Under the pieces are notes generated by a model. The model was given only the letters and a program-made list of their open reading frames with translations. It ran no database searches and had not been told where the DNA came from. From Locusta migratoria (taxonomy: Eukaryota; Arthropoda; Insecta; Orthoptera; Acrididae): a DNA stretch of 64,000 nt. The stretch lies in assembly GCA_026315105.1 (NCBI GenBank), contig CM048755.1, positions 763,301,301 through 763,365,300 on the forward strand, given 5' to 3'. Of the stretch, positions 31,482-44,148 are shown piece after piece (position 1 is the first letter of the stretch; each line of letters begins with the position of its first letter). A program made the translations under genes and the position numbers.

Positions 31482-32649
31482 CGTTTATCATATAAGGTTC
31501 CCTGTGGAAGTACTTCGAAAACTTTTATTGTACTACTGTAACGGGGGACAGCCGTAGCGCATTGGATGGGTGTAGGGTAGTGGCAGATTAAGACTCGTGT
31601 TGCATGGGAAAATACAATGTACTTGTTTATTATTTTCTTTTGGCTGAATGGCTCATCTGGCAGGCGTTGCGAGTGGCAGGAGGAAGCGCCAGCCAGGCCT
31701 GCGGACGCAGCTCAGAGGCGAGCTGACGGCGGTGGCGTGCCTCGGCCAGATGTACGCTCGCTGACCGGCGGCGTGGTGTCTGGCGGTGCCCGCCTCCGGC
31801 ACAGCCCGCTTGATGACGTGGCTGCCTGCGCCGCTGGACGGCCGCTGTCGGTGGCGTGCTGCCGTGTCGGCGACATCCGCAGCAGAGACGTTCCCGTCGC
31901 CGCACGCCCACTGCCCAGTACAGCGTCTTTTGGTACTGCTTTTCTGCTGACGTGTTGTCAGGCATGTCCCACTTGGCGTACACCAAACTCCGAGGATCTA
32001 CATACCGTCGTCCAGTGGTCTCAGGGCGACGACCGCGTCGTCCCAGTTTCTGGGTTACTGTCATCAGCACTTTCTGCTTCTGCCGCTAGAACGTGTACTC
32101 GCGAAAACCACAATATAACTTCACTTGTTGCTTACTAAAATTAACAAATATCTCCGTGCCTCTAGACTACCATTCTAGTATCGTGGCTCTTCGTTCGATG
32201 ACTATATCTGTGCTTACACGATGAAGAATCCAATGCCTGGAGCAATACAAGTACAGTATAACTGATTGCACTTGCGTATTGAATGTGTTTTTATTTTAGT
32301 AGGCATTACAGTTTCCCAAAACCTGTACGACAAATCTAAGCCTTCCATGCGATTTATCACTTACGACCTCAGTTGTTTCTCCTCAGAAACAAGTGAACGC
32401 AACAACTCCAAATTTCGTGCATAATCCTTTTAACTAAGGGAAACAGTATACCTGTGCTATAGATTTCCTAGGTTATTTAACGTGCTTTTGATCACAGGAA
32501 TTAAGCCACATAACCTCTCAACGGGTGAAGCTGTATTTCAATATTCGTCCTTCTTTTCCTTTTACAGTTTCTTTTGCGAACAACATCATTGCATTCCACT
32601 GAATGCAGTAAGTCGTTGGTTAAATTTTAAAAAAGTTTTCGCAATTACG
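31482..32649. other. Unclassified; includes GC-rich block 31660-32090
   Basis: 31660-32090 is GC-rich and CpG-rich with overlapping Arg/Ala-rich open frames on both strands and no recognised domain. The rest is AT-rich without supported genes. Confidence 0.35.
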
Positions 32650-32722
32650 AGACAAAACTACTACGGTCATTGGTCCCTAGACTAACACACTACTTTAACT
32701 TAAAGTAACTTACGCTAAGGAC

Positions 32723-32766
<44 letters not shown>

Positions 32767-32851
32767 TACACATGCCCGAAGCAGAACTCGAATTCCGTTG
32801 AGAGCTGCCGCGAAAGCAGTGACATGGCGCCTCGAATCGCGTGGTCAAATT
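32650..32851 (-). mobile_element. tRNA-derived SINE, family 3, minus orientation, with expanded (CA)n
   Basis: TTGGTCCCTAGACTAACACAC, a (CA)n run at about 32726-32762, CATGCCCGAAGCAGAACTCG and a head end GCGCCTCGAATCGCGTGG match a common locust-type tRNA SINE read in reverse. The (GT)n site in the consensus has expanded to about 18 repeats. Diverged copy. Confidence 0.7.
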
Positions 32852-33591
32852 TAACTTATCAAGATGCAATTATTCGGAAGCGAGGGACTGGAGACTATTG
32901 GTTCGCCGGCCCATTTACATGAAATTGACACCATGTTCACATTTAACGTATTCCGAAATGGGCAAGTAAAGACGTTCCGGGTTAGTGCGCTGTTGCAAAC
33001 AGTATGAAGTGCCAAATATTTTTGTATCATAGTCCTTATTTTTGAGGTTCTAAAATGCAGATGTGTTCGACGTCTCTCCTTAAAAATGAAAATGTCCTGA
33101 CCTTTTTCCGAATATTAGTAATGCTTCGCTGTCCTACAGGCGTGCGGTACACTGCCGCTAGGAGGTGGCAAATTTATTCACATGCCACGTGTAAAATGGA
33201 CGAGGTGTTGTGTGAGGTACAGCGGCCTTTTGTCTGTTGAACAATGTCAATTGCTTTTCAATCCCCCCTGTCATTTATGTCAGTATCTGTCATTTTGTCG
33301 TCTGCGTGATGATTTGGAGGGGTACTGCAGTGTAGTCTTCTTCTACTAAATAGACATTTCAGTATTCCACCCTTTTGACTGTCTTTGTTAGTATGTACTG
33401 CATGGACTGCTATATCCCAACACCAAGAGCCTCTTTCATTCAATACTCTATCGTGTAGCAGCGGTTACAGCCAACAGTTGTGGGAACACACAGTACTGTT
33501 TTCTTCATCTTTCTAACTGCATTTGGGGTTATATTTTAAAACATGCGATATTTGTACAATATGGTGTCTCCAAAATAAATTCGGTCGTTTT
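32852..33591. other. Unclassified stretch
   Basis: No supported gene or element signature. Confidence 0.3.
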
Positions 33592-35424
33592 CATGAACCA
33601 CAGACATTGGCGAGGTGGGGTGGCTTTCGTGCCTCAACATACAGACAGCCGTACCTTAGGTGCAACCACAGCGGAGGTGTATCTGCGGAGAGGTCAGACA
33701 AACGTGTGGTTCCTGAAGGGGGTGGCAGCCTTTTAAATAGTTACAGGGGCCACAGTCTGGATGACTGGCTGAACTGGCCTTGTAACATCAGCTAACGTGG
33801 CTTCGCCATGCAATTATTGCGAACGGCTGAAAGCAAGGGGAAACTTCAGTCGTTAATTTTCCCGAGGACATGCAGCTCTAGTTTGTGAATATATGATGTT
33901 AGCATCCTCTCGTGTAAAATATTCCGGAGGTAAAACAGTCCCCCATTCGGATCTCCGGGCGGGGACTACTCAGGAGGATGTCGTCAACAAGAAAAGCAAA
34001 TCAGGTATTCTACGGATCGGAACGTGGAATGTTCTATCCCTTAATCGAATATGTGAGTTAGGAAATTTGAAAAGAGAAAGGAATACGTTAAAGTTACATA
34101 TGGTGTGGATTAGCGAAGTTTGGTGGAAGGGTGGAGAGGAGTTTTGGTCAGGAGAGTACAGGGTTATAAATACAATCAGTAAAATAAGCATGGTTGCAAA
34201 TAATAACACGAATTATCAACAGACGAATGGAAAAACTGGTGAAATCCTAATGTAGGGAACATTATTTTGGATGTAGGAGAAATGTAGGAACACGCACGAA
34301 AATATTCACATTACGACTTATCTTAGACGATGCGCTAAGGAAAGGTACACCTAAGGTTTCAGCATTTGTAAGATGGACAAAGCTTTTGACAATATTGACT
34401 AGAATACATTCCTTCAAATTCTGAAGGTAGCAGGGGTAAAAAATATGGAGCGAAGAGTTATATTGAACGTGTACAAAAACCAGGCAGCAATTATGAGAGT
34501 TGAAGGGCATGAAAGGGTCGCAGTGGTTAGGAAGGGACTAGCCTTTCGCCAATGTTATTCAATCTGTATACTGAGCAAGCTGTGAAGGAATTCAAGGAGT
34601 AATTTGCATCGGGAATTAAAGTACAGGGAGACGGAAAAAACCTTTCGTTTTGTTGATGAAATAGTAACTCTGTCAGAGACTGCAAAGGGCCTGGAAGAGC
34701 AATTATATGGAATGGACAGTATCTTGAAAGGAAGATTTAAAATGAATACTGACAGGAGTAAAACGATGGTAATGGAATGTAGTGTCAGAAAATCAGGCGA
34801 TGCTGAAGAAATTACATTAGGTAATGAGACAATAAAAGTAGTAGATGAGTTTTGTTATTTGGGTAGCAAGATAACTTCGGATCGTCGATGGAAAGAAGAT
34901 ATAAAATGCAGAATGACTATGGGAAGAAAAGCGTTTCTGAAGAAGCAAAATTGGTGACGTCCAGTATTAGTTTAAATGTTAGGAAGTCTTCTCTGAAAGC
35001 ATTTATCTGGTTTGTAGCATTGGATGGGACTGAAACGTGAAAGATAAGAAGTTCAGACAAATGGATGATAGAAGCTTTCGAAATGTGGTGGTACAGACGA
35101 ATGATGTAGATGGGTAGACGATGTAACTCAAGAGGAGGTGCTCAACAGAATCGGGGAGAAAAGGAGTTTCTGGAATATCCTGACATAGAGAAGGGATAGG
35201 TTGGTGGGATACATTCTGAGACATCAAGGAATCGTCAACTTAACAGTGGAAGGAAGTGTGTGGGGGAAAAATCATGGAGGGAGACCGAGGGACGAACACA
35301 GTAGGCAGATGCAAAAGAATGTGGGTTGCCGTTCTTATTCTCAGATGAAAAGGGCTGCACAGGACAGGGTAGCGTGGAGAGCTGCATCAAACCAGTCTGC
35401 GTACTGAAGACCAACAACAAGAAC
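33592..35424 (+). mobile_element. Internally deleted, decayed RTE-type LINE (copy D)
   Basis: Begins CATGAACCACAGACATTGGCGAGG, lacking the first bases that form P1 in copies A and B, and ends near ACTGAAGACCAACAACAAG. The endonuclease start is readable (MMLASSRVKYSGGKTVPHSD near 33890; WNVLSLNR; WISEVWW). Near 34185 it jumps to the RT block that in copy B is VANNNTNY-like ILTRIIY, so the rest of the endonuclease and the RT fingers are deleted. The RT catalytic box is FVDE instead of FADD near 34650. Many frameshifts. An old copy. Confidence 0.85.
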
Positions 35425-35436
35425 AACGTTCTTGAT

Positions 35437-35720
35437 GTTATCTACATCTACGTGGGATACTCTGCAATTCACATTAAAGTACCTGGAAGAGGGTTCATCT
35501 AATCACCGTTATAATATTTTATCTCTCATTCCATTCTCGAATAGCGCGCGGGAAGAAAGAGCAGGTGAATCTCTCCGTTCGAGCTCTGATTTCTCGTATT
35601 TTCTTCTTATGATCATTTATACCTATGTAAGTGGGAGTCAGCAATATATTTTCGCATTAGACCTGGATATTTGGATACGCAGCATTGCGTTATTGATTGT
35701 TGCTATAAATTTAGAGTGAC
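35437..35720 (-). mobile_element. LINE 3'-end fragment with (GATGTA)n-type tail
   Basis: TATCTACATCTACGTGGGAT at the left, then CTGCAATTCACATTAAAGTA and GAATAGCGCGCGGGAAGAAAG. It resembles a common orthopteran LINE 3' end, read in reverse. No coding part survives. Confidence 0.5.
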
Positions 35721-36007
35721 ACAGATGCAAGACACACATTTTCAACGTAGGCATCGTGAGTCTCAGTGTCTCGGTTTGCGTGACATTGTCGCTTGTGTTT
35801 CATGTCTTTGGCTATTCTACCAGTCACCATCACATATCAATGTGGTTTCGATCAAATTATTGGCACCATTTCACTACATATACATCTACATCTACATGAC
35901 TGTTGTGCAAGACACATTAAAGGGCATGCCACTATGGTAGGAAGTGGTATTCCAGATTTTCCAAGACCTTGCTGAACACAGTCAAGGGCACCTCGCCATC
36001 GCACCCC

Positions 36008-36222
36008 CTCACATTTAGTTGTAAGTTGGCGCAGTGGATAGGCCGTGAAAAACTGAACACAGATCAGCTGAGAAAACAGGAAGAAGTTGTGTGGAACTAT
36101 GAAAAATATAAAAACTAAGCAGTCCGTGTCAAAGATAAGCAACGTCGATCACGTTCTTAGCACGGGACTGCCGTGGTCCTGTGGCTAGCGTTAGGCGCTG
36201 TATCGACCCTTCCCACACGTGA
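36008..36222 (+). repeat. Interspersed repeat family R, copy 1
   Basis: Blocks AAGTTGGCGCAGTGGATAGG, GAAGTTGTGTGGAACTATGA and GTGGTCCTGTGGCTAGCGTT. The reverse-complement version is at 36846-37058. Possibly a tRNA-related SINE, because the last block resembles a tRNA 5' half. Confidence 0.65.
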
Positions 36223-36845
36223 AAATATTAATTTTTTTTTTTTCATTTTCAGGAAATTATTATCTGTGCTTCCGTCCGATGAGGGGGTAACTGCGCCGTA
36301 GTATGGGCACATGTTCAGATTTGCTTCGACATATGCAGGATTTGATAGTGTATTCGAAAACGTTATACCACATGTTTTGACAGAGCACAGGAAAAACTGC
36401 GATTGTGAAACTGTTGCATTCATTTGTTGCAGTTTATGTGACAAACTCTTATGTTTTCATCACTTCTTTGGAAGTGATTAACACATCCACAAGAAAACTT
36501 AAATTGGGCAAAGTAGACTCTCTTTACCAATTCACCAAGTATACAAGTTAGGTAGTTCGACAAGAAATTTCTGTCATATGACGCAGATACCATGACCAGT
36601 GTCACATAGTATACATCAGATGTGTTTTCCTGGGAAGAATTGGTTGAGCTATCACCTTTCGATCAAATGTTTTAGGTTCCCATTGGAGAGGCACTTCCTT
36701 TCGTCTGCTAATCGCACGGTTTTGCGGTGCGGTCGCAAAACGCAGACACTAAACTGATTACAGCGAAAATAGACTTCAATGAACGGACAGACAGATCATA
36801 ATTTTGCGAAAATAAAAAATATTGAAGTGTTCATTCGAAGGAAGG
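36223..36845. other. Unclassified stretch between two copies of repeat R
   Basis: Nothing recognised; would form the loop of the inverted pair. Confidence 0.3.
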
Positions 36846-37058
36846 TTTGAACCAAGACCATCCAGGTACTGAACTCCTCAGGCTGGCGACAGGACCACGG
36901 CGTTCCAATGCTGCCTATCTTTCGCACGGACCGTTCAGTTTTTACATTTTGCTTATTTTTTATAGTTCCACACAACTCCTATCAGCTATCTCTATTGATC
37001 TATGTTCTGTGTTTCAAGACCTATCCACTGCGCCAACTTATAACAGCGAATCACATCG
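36846..37058 (-). repeat. Interspersed repeat family R, copy 2 (inverted)
   Basis: CAGGACCACGGCGTTCC, TAGTTCCACACAACTCCTAT and CCTATCCACTGCGCCAACTT are the reverse complement of blocks in 36008-36222. The pair is inverted with about 620 bp between. Confidence 0.65.
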
Positions 37059-37394
37059 TCCTTACAGTCACTGACAAGGGTCCAATAGATGCAATTGCTT
37101 TACCAAAAGCGCCACAAATCGCTGCAAATGCAGGAATAAGAAAAAAAGGTGTAAATTCAAATGTCATAAAGCTTGTTTCAACAAATGTATCAAATATATA
37201 AACTGAACGGGTTGTATATTTTTTATAACTGAGATTGATAAATAAATTGCATACAGCTTGAAATTGTACATTTTCATCCCAACTTTATTTATGTTCCAAT
37301 TCTGGCCGATTCCCAATTGAGAGCGATATTGCCCGCTTTGCGACTTGGCCGGTCATTTCCCGCTCAGGTCGATTTCGGGCTTTGACCGCAACAT
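37059..37394. other. Unclassified stretch
   Basis: No supported feature. Confidence 0.3.
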
Positions 37395-37932
37395 ATACAC
37401 TGATCAGCCACCCCTACCTGCTGTTCAAGAAAACCTGTCTACGTGAAATCACTGACCCCTGACAGCTCGTCAGACAAAACCACAGCGCATCTAGCATCAA
37501 CGAGCTTACTGTGCGCGTACAGAATTAAACAAATAGCACATTATGGTGACCCTATATCTCCTTCATGAAGCCGGTAGGGGAGTGCTAATACGTCGACTTC
37601 CAGGAGAAGCGCTTCTTGACACATGTACAACTGTACGGAGACGAGATGGCGGCGCCTCAATTATGCTCTGGAAAACATTCACGTGGACATCTATGGATCA
37701 AGTGCAGCTCGATCAAGACACCAAGACGGCCAAAAAGAATCGTATACTAATTGCAGACCACGTACACACATTCTGGTGGATCACGTTTCCAAACAGTAGT
37801 GGCATTTTCCAGCAGGATAATGTGCCATTTCACAAAGCCAGGAATGCCGTGGAGTGATTCGGGTAACAAAGTAGTGAGTTGCAATTGAAATTCTGCCGTC
37901 CCCCTCCCCACAACTCGCCAGATTCGAATCCA
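37395..37932 (+). pseudogene. Tc1-like transposase fragment, cut by the LTR element
   Basis: The start TACACTGATCAGCCA resembles a Tc1/mariner terminus. Coding blocks include LIADHVHTFWWITFP and GIFQQDNVPFHKARNAVE (second catalytic Asp), then, after a frame change, a WPP-NSPDSNP-like block at about 37890-37930. It stops exactly where the 5' LTR begins (37933). No continuation (IE-LWD block) was seen after the 3' LTR. Confidence 0.65.
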
Positions 37933-40290
37933 TGTTGAAAGACGGCCGTTTGTCGTCTTCCATATATATTTTGTATAATTCTGTAAAGTTATAATTTATT
38001 TAATGTCGCTAGATTATCATTTTGTTAAAACTTGAACCTCACTCTTTTCAAGGCTTGGGGAATAGCATTTTTTTCATGTTTTAAAATATTAGTTAGTATT
38101 GCTGGGTTTTTCTTGTTTTGTTAGGTTAATAATTTATTATTATATTAATTACTGTGGCATCAGAACGGCTTCTCCGCTACGCCACTGTCCCTGTGAGAAT
38201 GTATTCTTGTCTTACTTTCAAGTGGATGTGCGAGAATCTATAGCGGTCTGAATGTGGGGAGTGATAGCTCGCTTTGCATCGTTCTCTCTGGCTCTGAGTC
38301 GATAGCTGCTGAGGCTACCAAAGAGGTTTCTACACCCTTTGGTTACAGTCCAGTCGACAAGCCTTCTCTAGGGTGAGTCTCTCCGTCCCCACCACCACTG
38401 ATCTTGGATTTTCCAGCTTCCAATGGCTTCCCGCGTCTCGTGGGCGCTCGGTCCGGTCATTATGTGCTGGTCTTCTGGTGAGGTAAGGTTGCTTCTGCTC
38501 TTGTGTTTGGAGATGGTAGCTTTTCATTGTCTAGCACGTTTAACTTAGATTCGTGAACTTAGAATCATTTTTTTTGGAAAATTTTCTCCGATCGCGTGCG
38601 GAAATGTGTTCTCGTTTTTCAATTCAGTGATTTCCAATAGATAACGTGGTGTGTGTGATTCAAGTTGCAGTTTGATGACCGCTTGGTATGTAAAAACCTT
38701 TTGTGATCATGTGACGGTGTATGAACTCTGTGTAAATAATTTCTAGCTTTGTGGGGCCCGATTTCTAATAGGTGATATGTTAATTTTTGTACAGTGCATG
38801 TAAAAATCTTCTCATCTTTTCCTGCCATGAGTGATATGTGTTCCCCGTGGTTCGTTCATAGAACAAAGCCTTCAGCTTCCACTCTTGTTTGTTCCATGCC
38901 CATCTGGCAAGAAACTATGCGGATATCCGTCTGATTTCCACTAATGTTTAGCGATCTTCTCTCGCCGCCTATTTTAATTTTGCTGTTTCTTCTCCAACTT
39001 ATGGTATGCACTCTGTCTTTGTCAGTCATTCTCTCTGAGCCTTCTACAACCTCCTTCAACATCTTCCTTATGTAATTCTGAACATTTCTATGGGTTGCAT
39101 GCTGTAATTCTTAATTTTATTTTCCGACTTTGTAATCATTTCACTTTTACGAATTTTTTGAGACTGGACTTCATCCGTCTCTGTAAGCGCCCCCTATCGC
39201 GTGTAGCTGTATTTCATTCGCTTCCTTATATAATTCTAAGTATTTCTATGGGTTGCATGCTGTCGTTAATTTCTTTTTATTTTTCGGAATTTATACAATT
39301 TTATTGGTTTTCGGAAGCACGTGGGTCCGAGTTCCGGGGTTTGCAGCTAGTCGCCTGAATTCACGCCACTTGTCATATGAAACCAGTACCTAAATCGATT
39401 TCTAGCAGACTGCAACTTAAGAATCCACCGTGATTTTGTATAATGAATTCGATTTTCAACCACTTCACCTTCAGTGGAGTGCATTCGTGTAACATAGCCG
39501 TGTGTCGCCGTTAGCGTGTTAGCTCGCGGTTCAGTTCAGATGTAATTTAACTGGGATATACACACGCACCATCTCAAAACAGACACGAAAGACCAAAGTG
39601 TTTTTGTATATGGTTTTTCGTGCTATCTCCGACTTGCTGAATTTCGTCTACTATAGCGGCGCCTGCTTCCGCCTCGTCTCAGCACGCTGATTATGGTGAG
39701 TTTCGCTGTGGCATTGCGTATCTGTGTGCGAATGAGTGTTGTTCGTGAATCATCCCCCCCCTCCCCAGTAGCGTTTACATCATGTATAATTTCGGCTGGG
39801 CACTGTCCGCATTAATCCATGTAGGAGATGCATTTTTATTGTATTAACAAAATTGGTTCCCCATTTTGCTTGTTTTCTATCTGAATAAACAAGTTTAAGT
39901 TCAGCATAATTCGTGAGTTGCCTATAAATTGTAGTTTTAGAGCATCTTCTCTCTTTTATTTAATATTGTTCTTCACAAGTGCTGAGAACAAGCTCAGATG
40001 CAATTTTTCTTATGTCTAAATTCCGTTGCGCCATAAATGTTTTCTTAGCCACCTTTCTAAGATAACTTTAATTCTGGTGGCTTGCTTATGAATGTCTATG
40101 TGTAATAGCGTGTGAGCTGCTATGTATATTGACAGCTGTAGTATTAACTTCCTGTCATTGAAGTAATTTGAAACGAGTCAGTTCTCAGTTTGGCCCAGGG
40201 AACAAGGCTTTATAGCAGGGAGTAACCAGTAGTTCACACGGACCTTATTTGCTAATTTTTAGTGATAAAACAAAGCTCTTGTTTCGTACA
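37933..40290 (+). repeat. 5' LTR of the gag-only element
   Basis: About 2.36 kb, homologous to 52101-54535 through most of its length. It contains two copies of a TTCCTTATGTAATTCT-type unit. It has about 110 bp (near 39870-39980) and about 50 bp (near 40140-40190) that the other LTR lacks. Such long LTRs are unusual for insect gypsy elements. The 3' boundary is set by where homology with the other LTR ends and by a CA dinucleotide. Confidence 0.8.
39060..39280 (+). repeat. LTR-internal degenerate tandem repeat, two units
   Basis: CTTCCTTATGTAATTCTGAA and GGGTTGCATGCTGTAATTC at 39060-39110 recur as CTTCCTTATATAATTCTAAG and GGGTTGCATGCTGTCGTTA at 39220-39275. The 3' LTR has three units at 53345-53660. 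Confidence 0.75.
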
Positions 40291-40654
40291 GTGGCCTACT
40301 TTTATCTGGCTTACCTCTGACAGGATTCGCCCTTCTAGCGGATCATCTGTTTAATGAAATAGTTTTTTTTTTGCCTTAAATCCGTTCAGGGATATTCTTT
40401 AAAAAAAAAATTCCCTTCCCAGTGGTTGAATGTGTGATATTAGCAGCGCGCATTAATCTATTTAATGTTTTCAGCACTCGTTTGTTTCAGTGAATTTATA
40501 TGTCATTTTGGAAGGGTTATTTTATTTAATTGTTTCTGTAAAAAGAGCACAGCAACAGTGGATTGCTTGTGAAGATTTTAGTTCGTGTTTCGTTACGCGT
40601 TTTTTGTTACGCTAATAGTGTGTTTGTTACTTTTGTTGTTCTAAATTACTTGTG
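40291..40654 (+). other. Leader between 5' LTR and gag
   Basis: Expected place of the tRNA primer-binding site, but I could not match one confidently. A T run and an A run are at about 40360-40410. No coding. Confidence 0.4.
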
Positions 40655-42514
40655 ATGATGGAGAATAGTTCTGCCTTGTCCGTTTCCACTCGCTCTAGGC
40701 GTTTAAACGAAAGTCAGGACCGTGAAAAGTCGTCTAGGTCAGATCTTTCGACCGAAAGGGAAAATGTAGCTTGTACAGATGACCGCGCTCCCGTTGATAA
40801 TGCGTCTTGTTTATACGCGGACGTGACCGGAAGAGAGGGCAGGGGCGAAAAAAGCGAACCGCATACTGATATGCCAGTTTCTGCTACTGCGCAAACTAGT
40901 TCGACCATTGTTATTAGGCCTGTGCGCGTCTCTGATACGACTCTAAGTGACCTCATGGCTATCATGAGAGAACTAAAAGCAGAAAGGAAAGATGAGGTAG
41001 GTTCCATAAAGGAAGCGCAGAATGCTTGTGTTTAGAAATTAAAAGCAGGGATGGAAGCGCAGAATGCTTCTGTTCAGGAATTAAAAACGGGGATGGATGC
41101 TTCAGTCCAGGAAATAAAAGCAGAATTAAACGCAGGGATTGAAGGGCAAAATGCTTCAGTCCAGGCCGAACTTGTCAAGGTTTCTGCGCAATGCAGTGAG
41201 GTGCAAACTAACACCGTTCTGGGTATTTACAATAATCTGGATGGGTTGCGCACTGATATAGTGCGGCTAATTCAGGAACTGCATGTGGTAGCAATGAATT
41301 GTATCTCAGAAAACGAAACCAAAATTTCAGGCAATGCAGAAGCTATATCGGCCCTCTCCGATCATGTAGATACTAATATCCACTCTCTTGAGGAGAGAGT
41401 CGAATTAGTTAAGACTCTCTTAACGGGAGAGTCGATTTCGTAGACGGTCGAGTAAAAACGTGCACAGATGAACTAGGCGCGCGCTTTGAAGAACAGCTTC
41501 TACAGACCAGGGAGACTGCGGCCGAAAAAGCAATTCCCGCTGTTGTAAATAAATCGGAGGAAGTTCGCGATGTAGAGGCCGGTTAGAAGAAAGTGTCGCA
41601 CATCTGGAGCAAGTCTCCGTTTCATCCCAGCCTCCCCAGCAAGTAGAAAACTAGTTTGTGTGGAGGTCAGCCCTGTCGTTCTGACACGAGATGATTCGGC
41701 TTTCGAGGAGGAGGAAGTCGAACATCTGAGTGCCCATCCTTCCATAAGAGATGGACTGAGTCGAGTGTTTGTGTGAGAGCCAGTGCGAGCATTTGATTAT
41801 AACACTTTCTCTCTGTAAAAAAGTACCAGGACTTCCGAAACTCTGCAAGCGGGATGTACCTGCATACGTGGCTAGAGCAATTCGATTACGCTCTGCCTCC
41901 GAACTCGCCAGACGGACAGAAAATCGAGTATGTATGTGGATATCTCGAGGGGGAGCCCGCCACACGGATACTACCTCTCTTAAGATATTGCCGCTACTAC
42001 GATGATTATAGGGAACATTTCCTGTCTGCCTACTGCTCGGAGTGGCAACAGGAACGAGTAAAAAGCAGCATTCTAATGATGCCCCACTTTGCTAACAGCA
42101 ATTGCCGGAGTCTCGGAGAATTCTTAATGGAATGATGCAGAGAAATCAATTCCTCGACTACCCATACCCTTCCCGTGAACTGATAAGAATTTGCGTGTCA
42201 AAGCTCCCACGAAATGTGCGCAATGCCGTTCTTGCAGGAAGCTGCAAGGAGGACATTGAGTCCTTCCAGGCTTACCTGGAAGTCTTAGAATATGACGAAG
42301 ATTATGGACCTAGAAGAAACGGCAACGGCTCTTCAAGGAGAAGTAATAGTAGCGCTAAGGGTGCTAGGCACAACCGCAATAGCAGCACAGACTCTGGTCC
42401 TTCCAATGCGAAAAATCAGCCGCAGCGGAGGATCGGGCAGTCGGGAACGGAAATAAGGGCTACTGACTCGATAAAGGCGCGCAAAAACCATGTGACCCGA
42501 CAAGTGAAGACATG
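40655..42514 (+). pseudogene. Gag of the long-LTR element, broken
   Basis: ATG at 40655 opens a charged, low-complexity N-terminus. It continues into a coiled-coil-like tract with repeats of QNASVQELK and SVQEIKAEL (about 40985-41180) and ends near 41443 in this frame. Capsid-like blocks continue in other frames: WLEQFDYALPPNSPDGQKIE and YVCGYLEGEPATR (about 41868-41955), WQQERVKSSILMMPHFANSN (about 42042-42105) and RNQFLDYPYPSRELIRICVS (about 42136-42200). A basic, Asn/Arg/Ser-rich tail ends near 42514. No zinc knuckle was seen. At least three frameshifts and several stops make it a pseudogene. Confidence 0.8.
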
Positions 42515-43281
42515 AAAATCAGATCTGCTGATCCGCGCCATAACAACCCGAAAGACATCGGTCCTAGCACTAGCCAGTAATAATTTCTTGTGGTTGATCG
42601 TCACTCGATCAAAGTGCTTGGAATAGAGCATATACGTCCTAAGCTTTCTTTAATTTTGTGTTTCTAGGGTAAATTAAGTAATATTCTTTCCACCTCTGTG
42701 ATTTATGTTTGTAAATTTGTGCTTTATTTTGTATGTCTTTTTTTTAGTGTTTTCCTTAAATGGTTTGTTTTAATAGTGTATTTTGTTATATGTCCTTTGT
42801 ATATGTATGTGTTTGTTGTGCGATATCATTCCGCCAAAATGCATCTTCATGTTGTATACGTGTTTTGTGTACTATAAAGTCCACGCCGGTTTGGGGTGGG
42901 TAACAGGAACTTACCAGTTCCATCTGGTCAGCTGTCCACCGTTCGTTACCTTGACGCTCCATTTTGTACGTAAAAAAATCATTAGTGTGACATGTTCAAG
43001 TGTCTCTGTTAGCTATAAGGCTGCCTAACTCACATAGTCGCCTTTTTTGTTGTCTGTGCTTTTATCTTTCTGTTTCCATCGTGAGGATTGATAGTGCATA
43101 AACCAAGTTCTTTAGGCCTTGTTAAGTATTTTATTGTGTATATTTTGTGTATGCCTTGTTTATGGTAATTTGTTTCCCTGTATGTCGTTTTAAGTGTGTG
43201 TGCTCTTCTTCACTGTGCGTGGCACTAGACTTGTTTAGCAAGTGCTTTAGTTGTCATCTTTACTGTAAATTTTATACCGGC
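42515..43281. other. Non-coding interior of the long-LTR element
   Basis: T-rich, no pol motif on either strand. Confidence 0.5.
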
Positions 43282-43293
43282 AATCTCCCCGTT

Positions 43294-43500
43294 GCCACGG
43301 GGGAGTAGCCGAGCGGTCTAAAGCGCTTTGCTGCGGAGCGGGAGGTTGCTCGCCGTCGGAGGTTCGAGTCCTCCCTGGGGCATGGGTGTGTGTGTGTTGT
43401 CCTGTAGGTTAGTTTAACTTAGTTTAAGTAGCTTGTAAGCTACGGACTGATGACCACACAGTTTCGTCCGATAGATTTACAAACATTTGAACATTTTTTG
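43294..43500 (+). mobile_element. SINE family 2 with 12-bp target duplication
   Basis: Head GGGGGAGTAGCCGAGCGG, box B GGAGGTTCGAGTCC near 43359-43372, tail ACAAACATTTGAACATTTTTTG. Flanked by AATCTCCCCGTT at 43282-43293 and 43501-43512. It matches the nested copy at 10766-10962. Confidence 0.95.
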
Positions 43501-43512
43501 AATCTCCCCGTT

Positions 43513-44148
43513 AGGTAGCATGTATATAAGACGCCGTGGTAGGCGCCAACGCCGTAATTCATGAGATTTTTAGTTGCACGTAGATGCACTGTGGTGATGA
43601 TGCTCAGGGGTCTAGATAATTTCGTCTAGGGATTGTCCGTTTGAATAACGTGAGTTGTGTGATTCGACCAGAAGACCTTCGTGGCAGAGCACTAACGAAG
43701 GGGTTCATCAAAATTTCATTGACAATACACACCCTGGCTTATTAATAGAACCTGCTATATTGTGAATTGAGCACAAAATATATGCAGCTGACAGAGTTTA
43801 TTTGTGCTTAACAGATAACAAAAATTCCCTCCTTGGGTTAATACAAAAAGACTTGTTTTTCAGTTCCTGCAATTGTCTCTGCTTTAAGTAAAGCAACCAA
43901 AGTGCTACTTCTTGAGGTAGCCTCCTTACAATCTACTACGAGGCTCTACAAACTACAAAGAGAAAGTGTAGCAGGGTTGCGTGTGTGCGGGCACACAATA
44001 CTCAGCAAGTATACGACGGCAGCGACCAGAGGCCGGGCCAGGCGGCGTGTACAAGTCGACGGTCGGCGGGTAAGGGGCGCGGCGTTGCGGCTGGCAGAAC
44101 GGCCACCTCCTGGACGGCGGCTGCTCGGCGTGGTCCGTCCATGTCTCA
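43513..44148. other. Non-coding interior, ending in a GC-rich block
   Basis: The AT-rich part is followed by a GC-rich block at about 43980-44150 that continues, after the Jockey LINE insertion, at 49347-49570. No protein family recognised. Confidence 0.4.

Noticed and set aside
31617..32138. 173-aa and antisense 146-aa open frames as genes
   Set aside because: Both lie in a GC-rich block with few stops, overlap each other and show no domain.
43521..43530. TGTATATAAG as a TATA-box promoter
   Set aside because: No start site, gene or LTR boundary supports it; AT-rich sequence makes such matches common.
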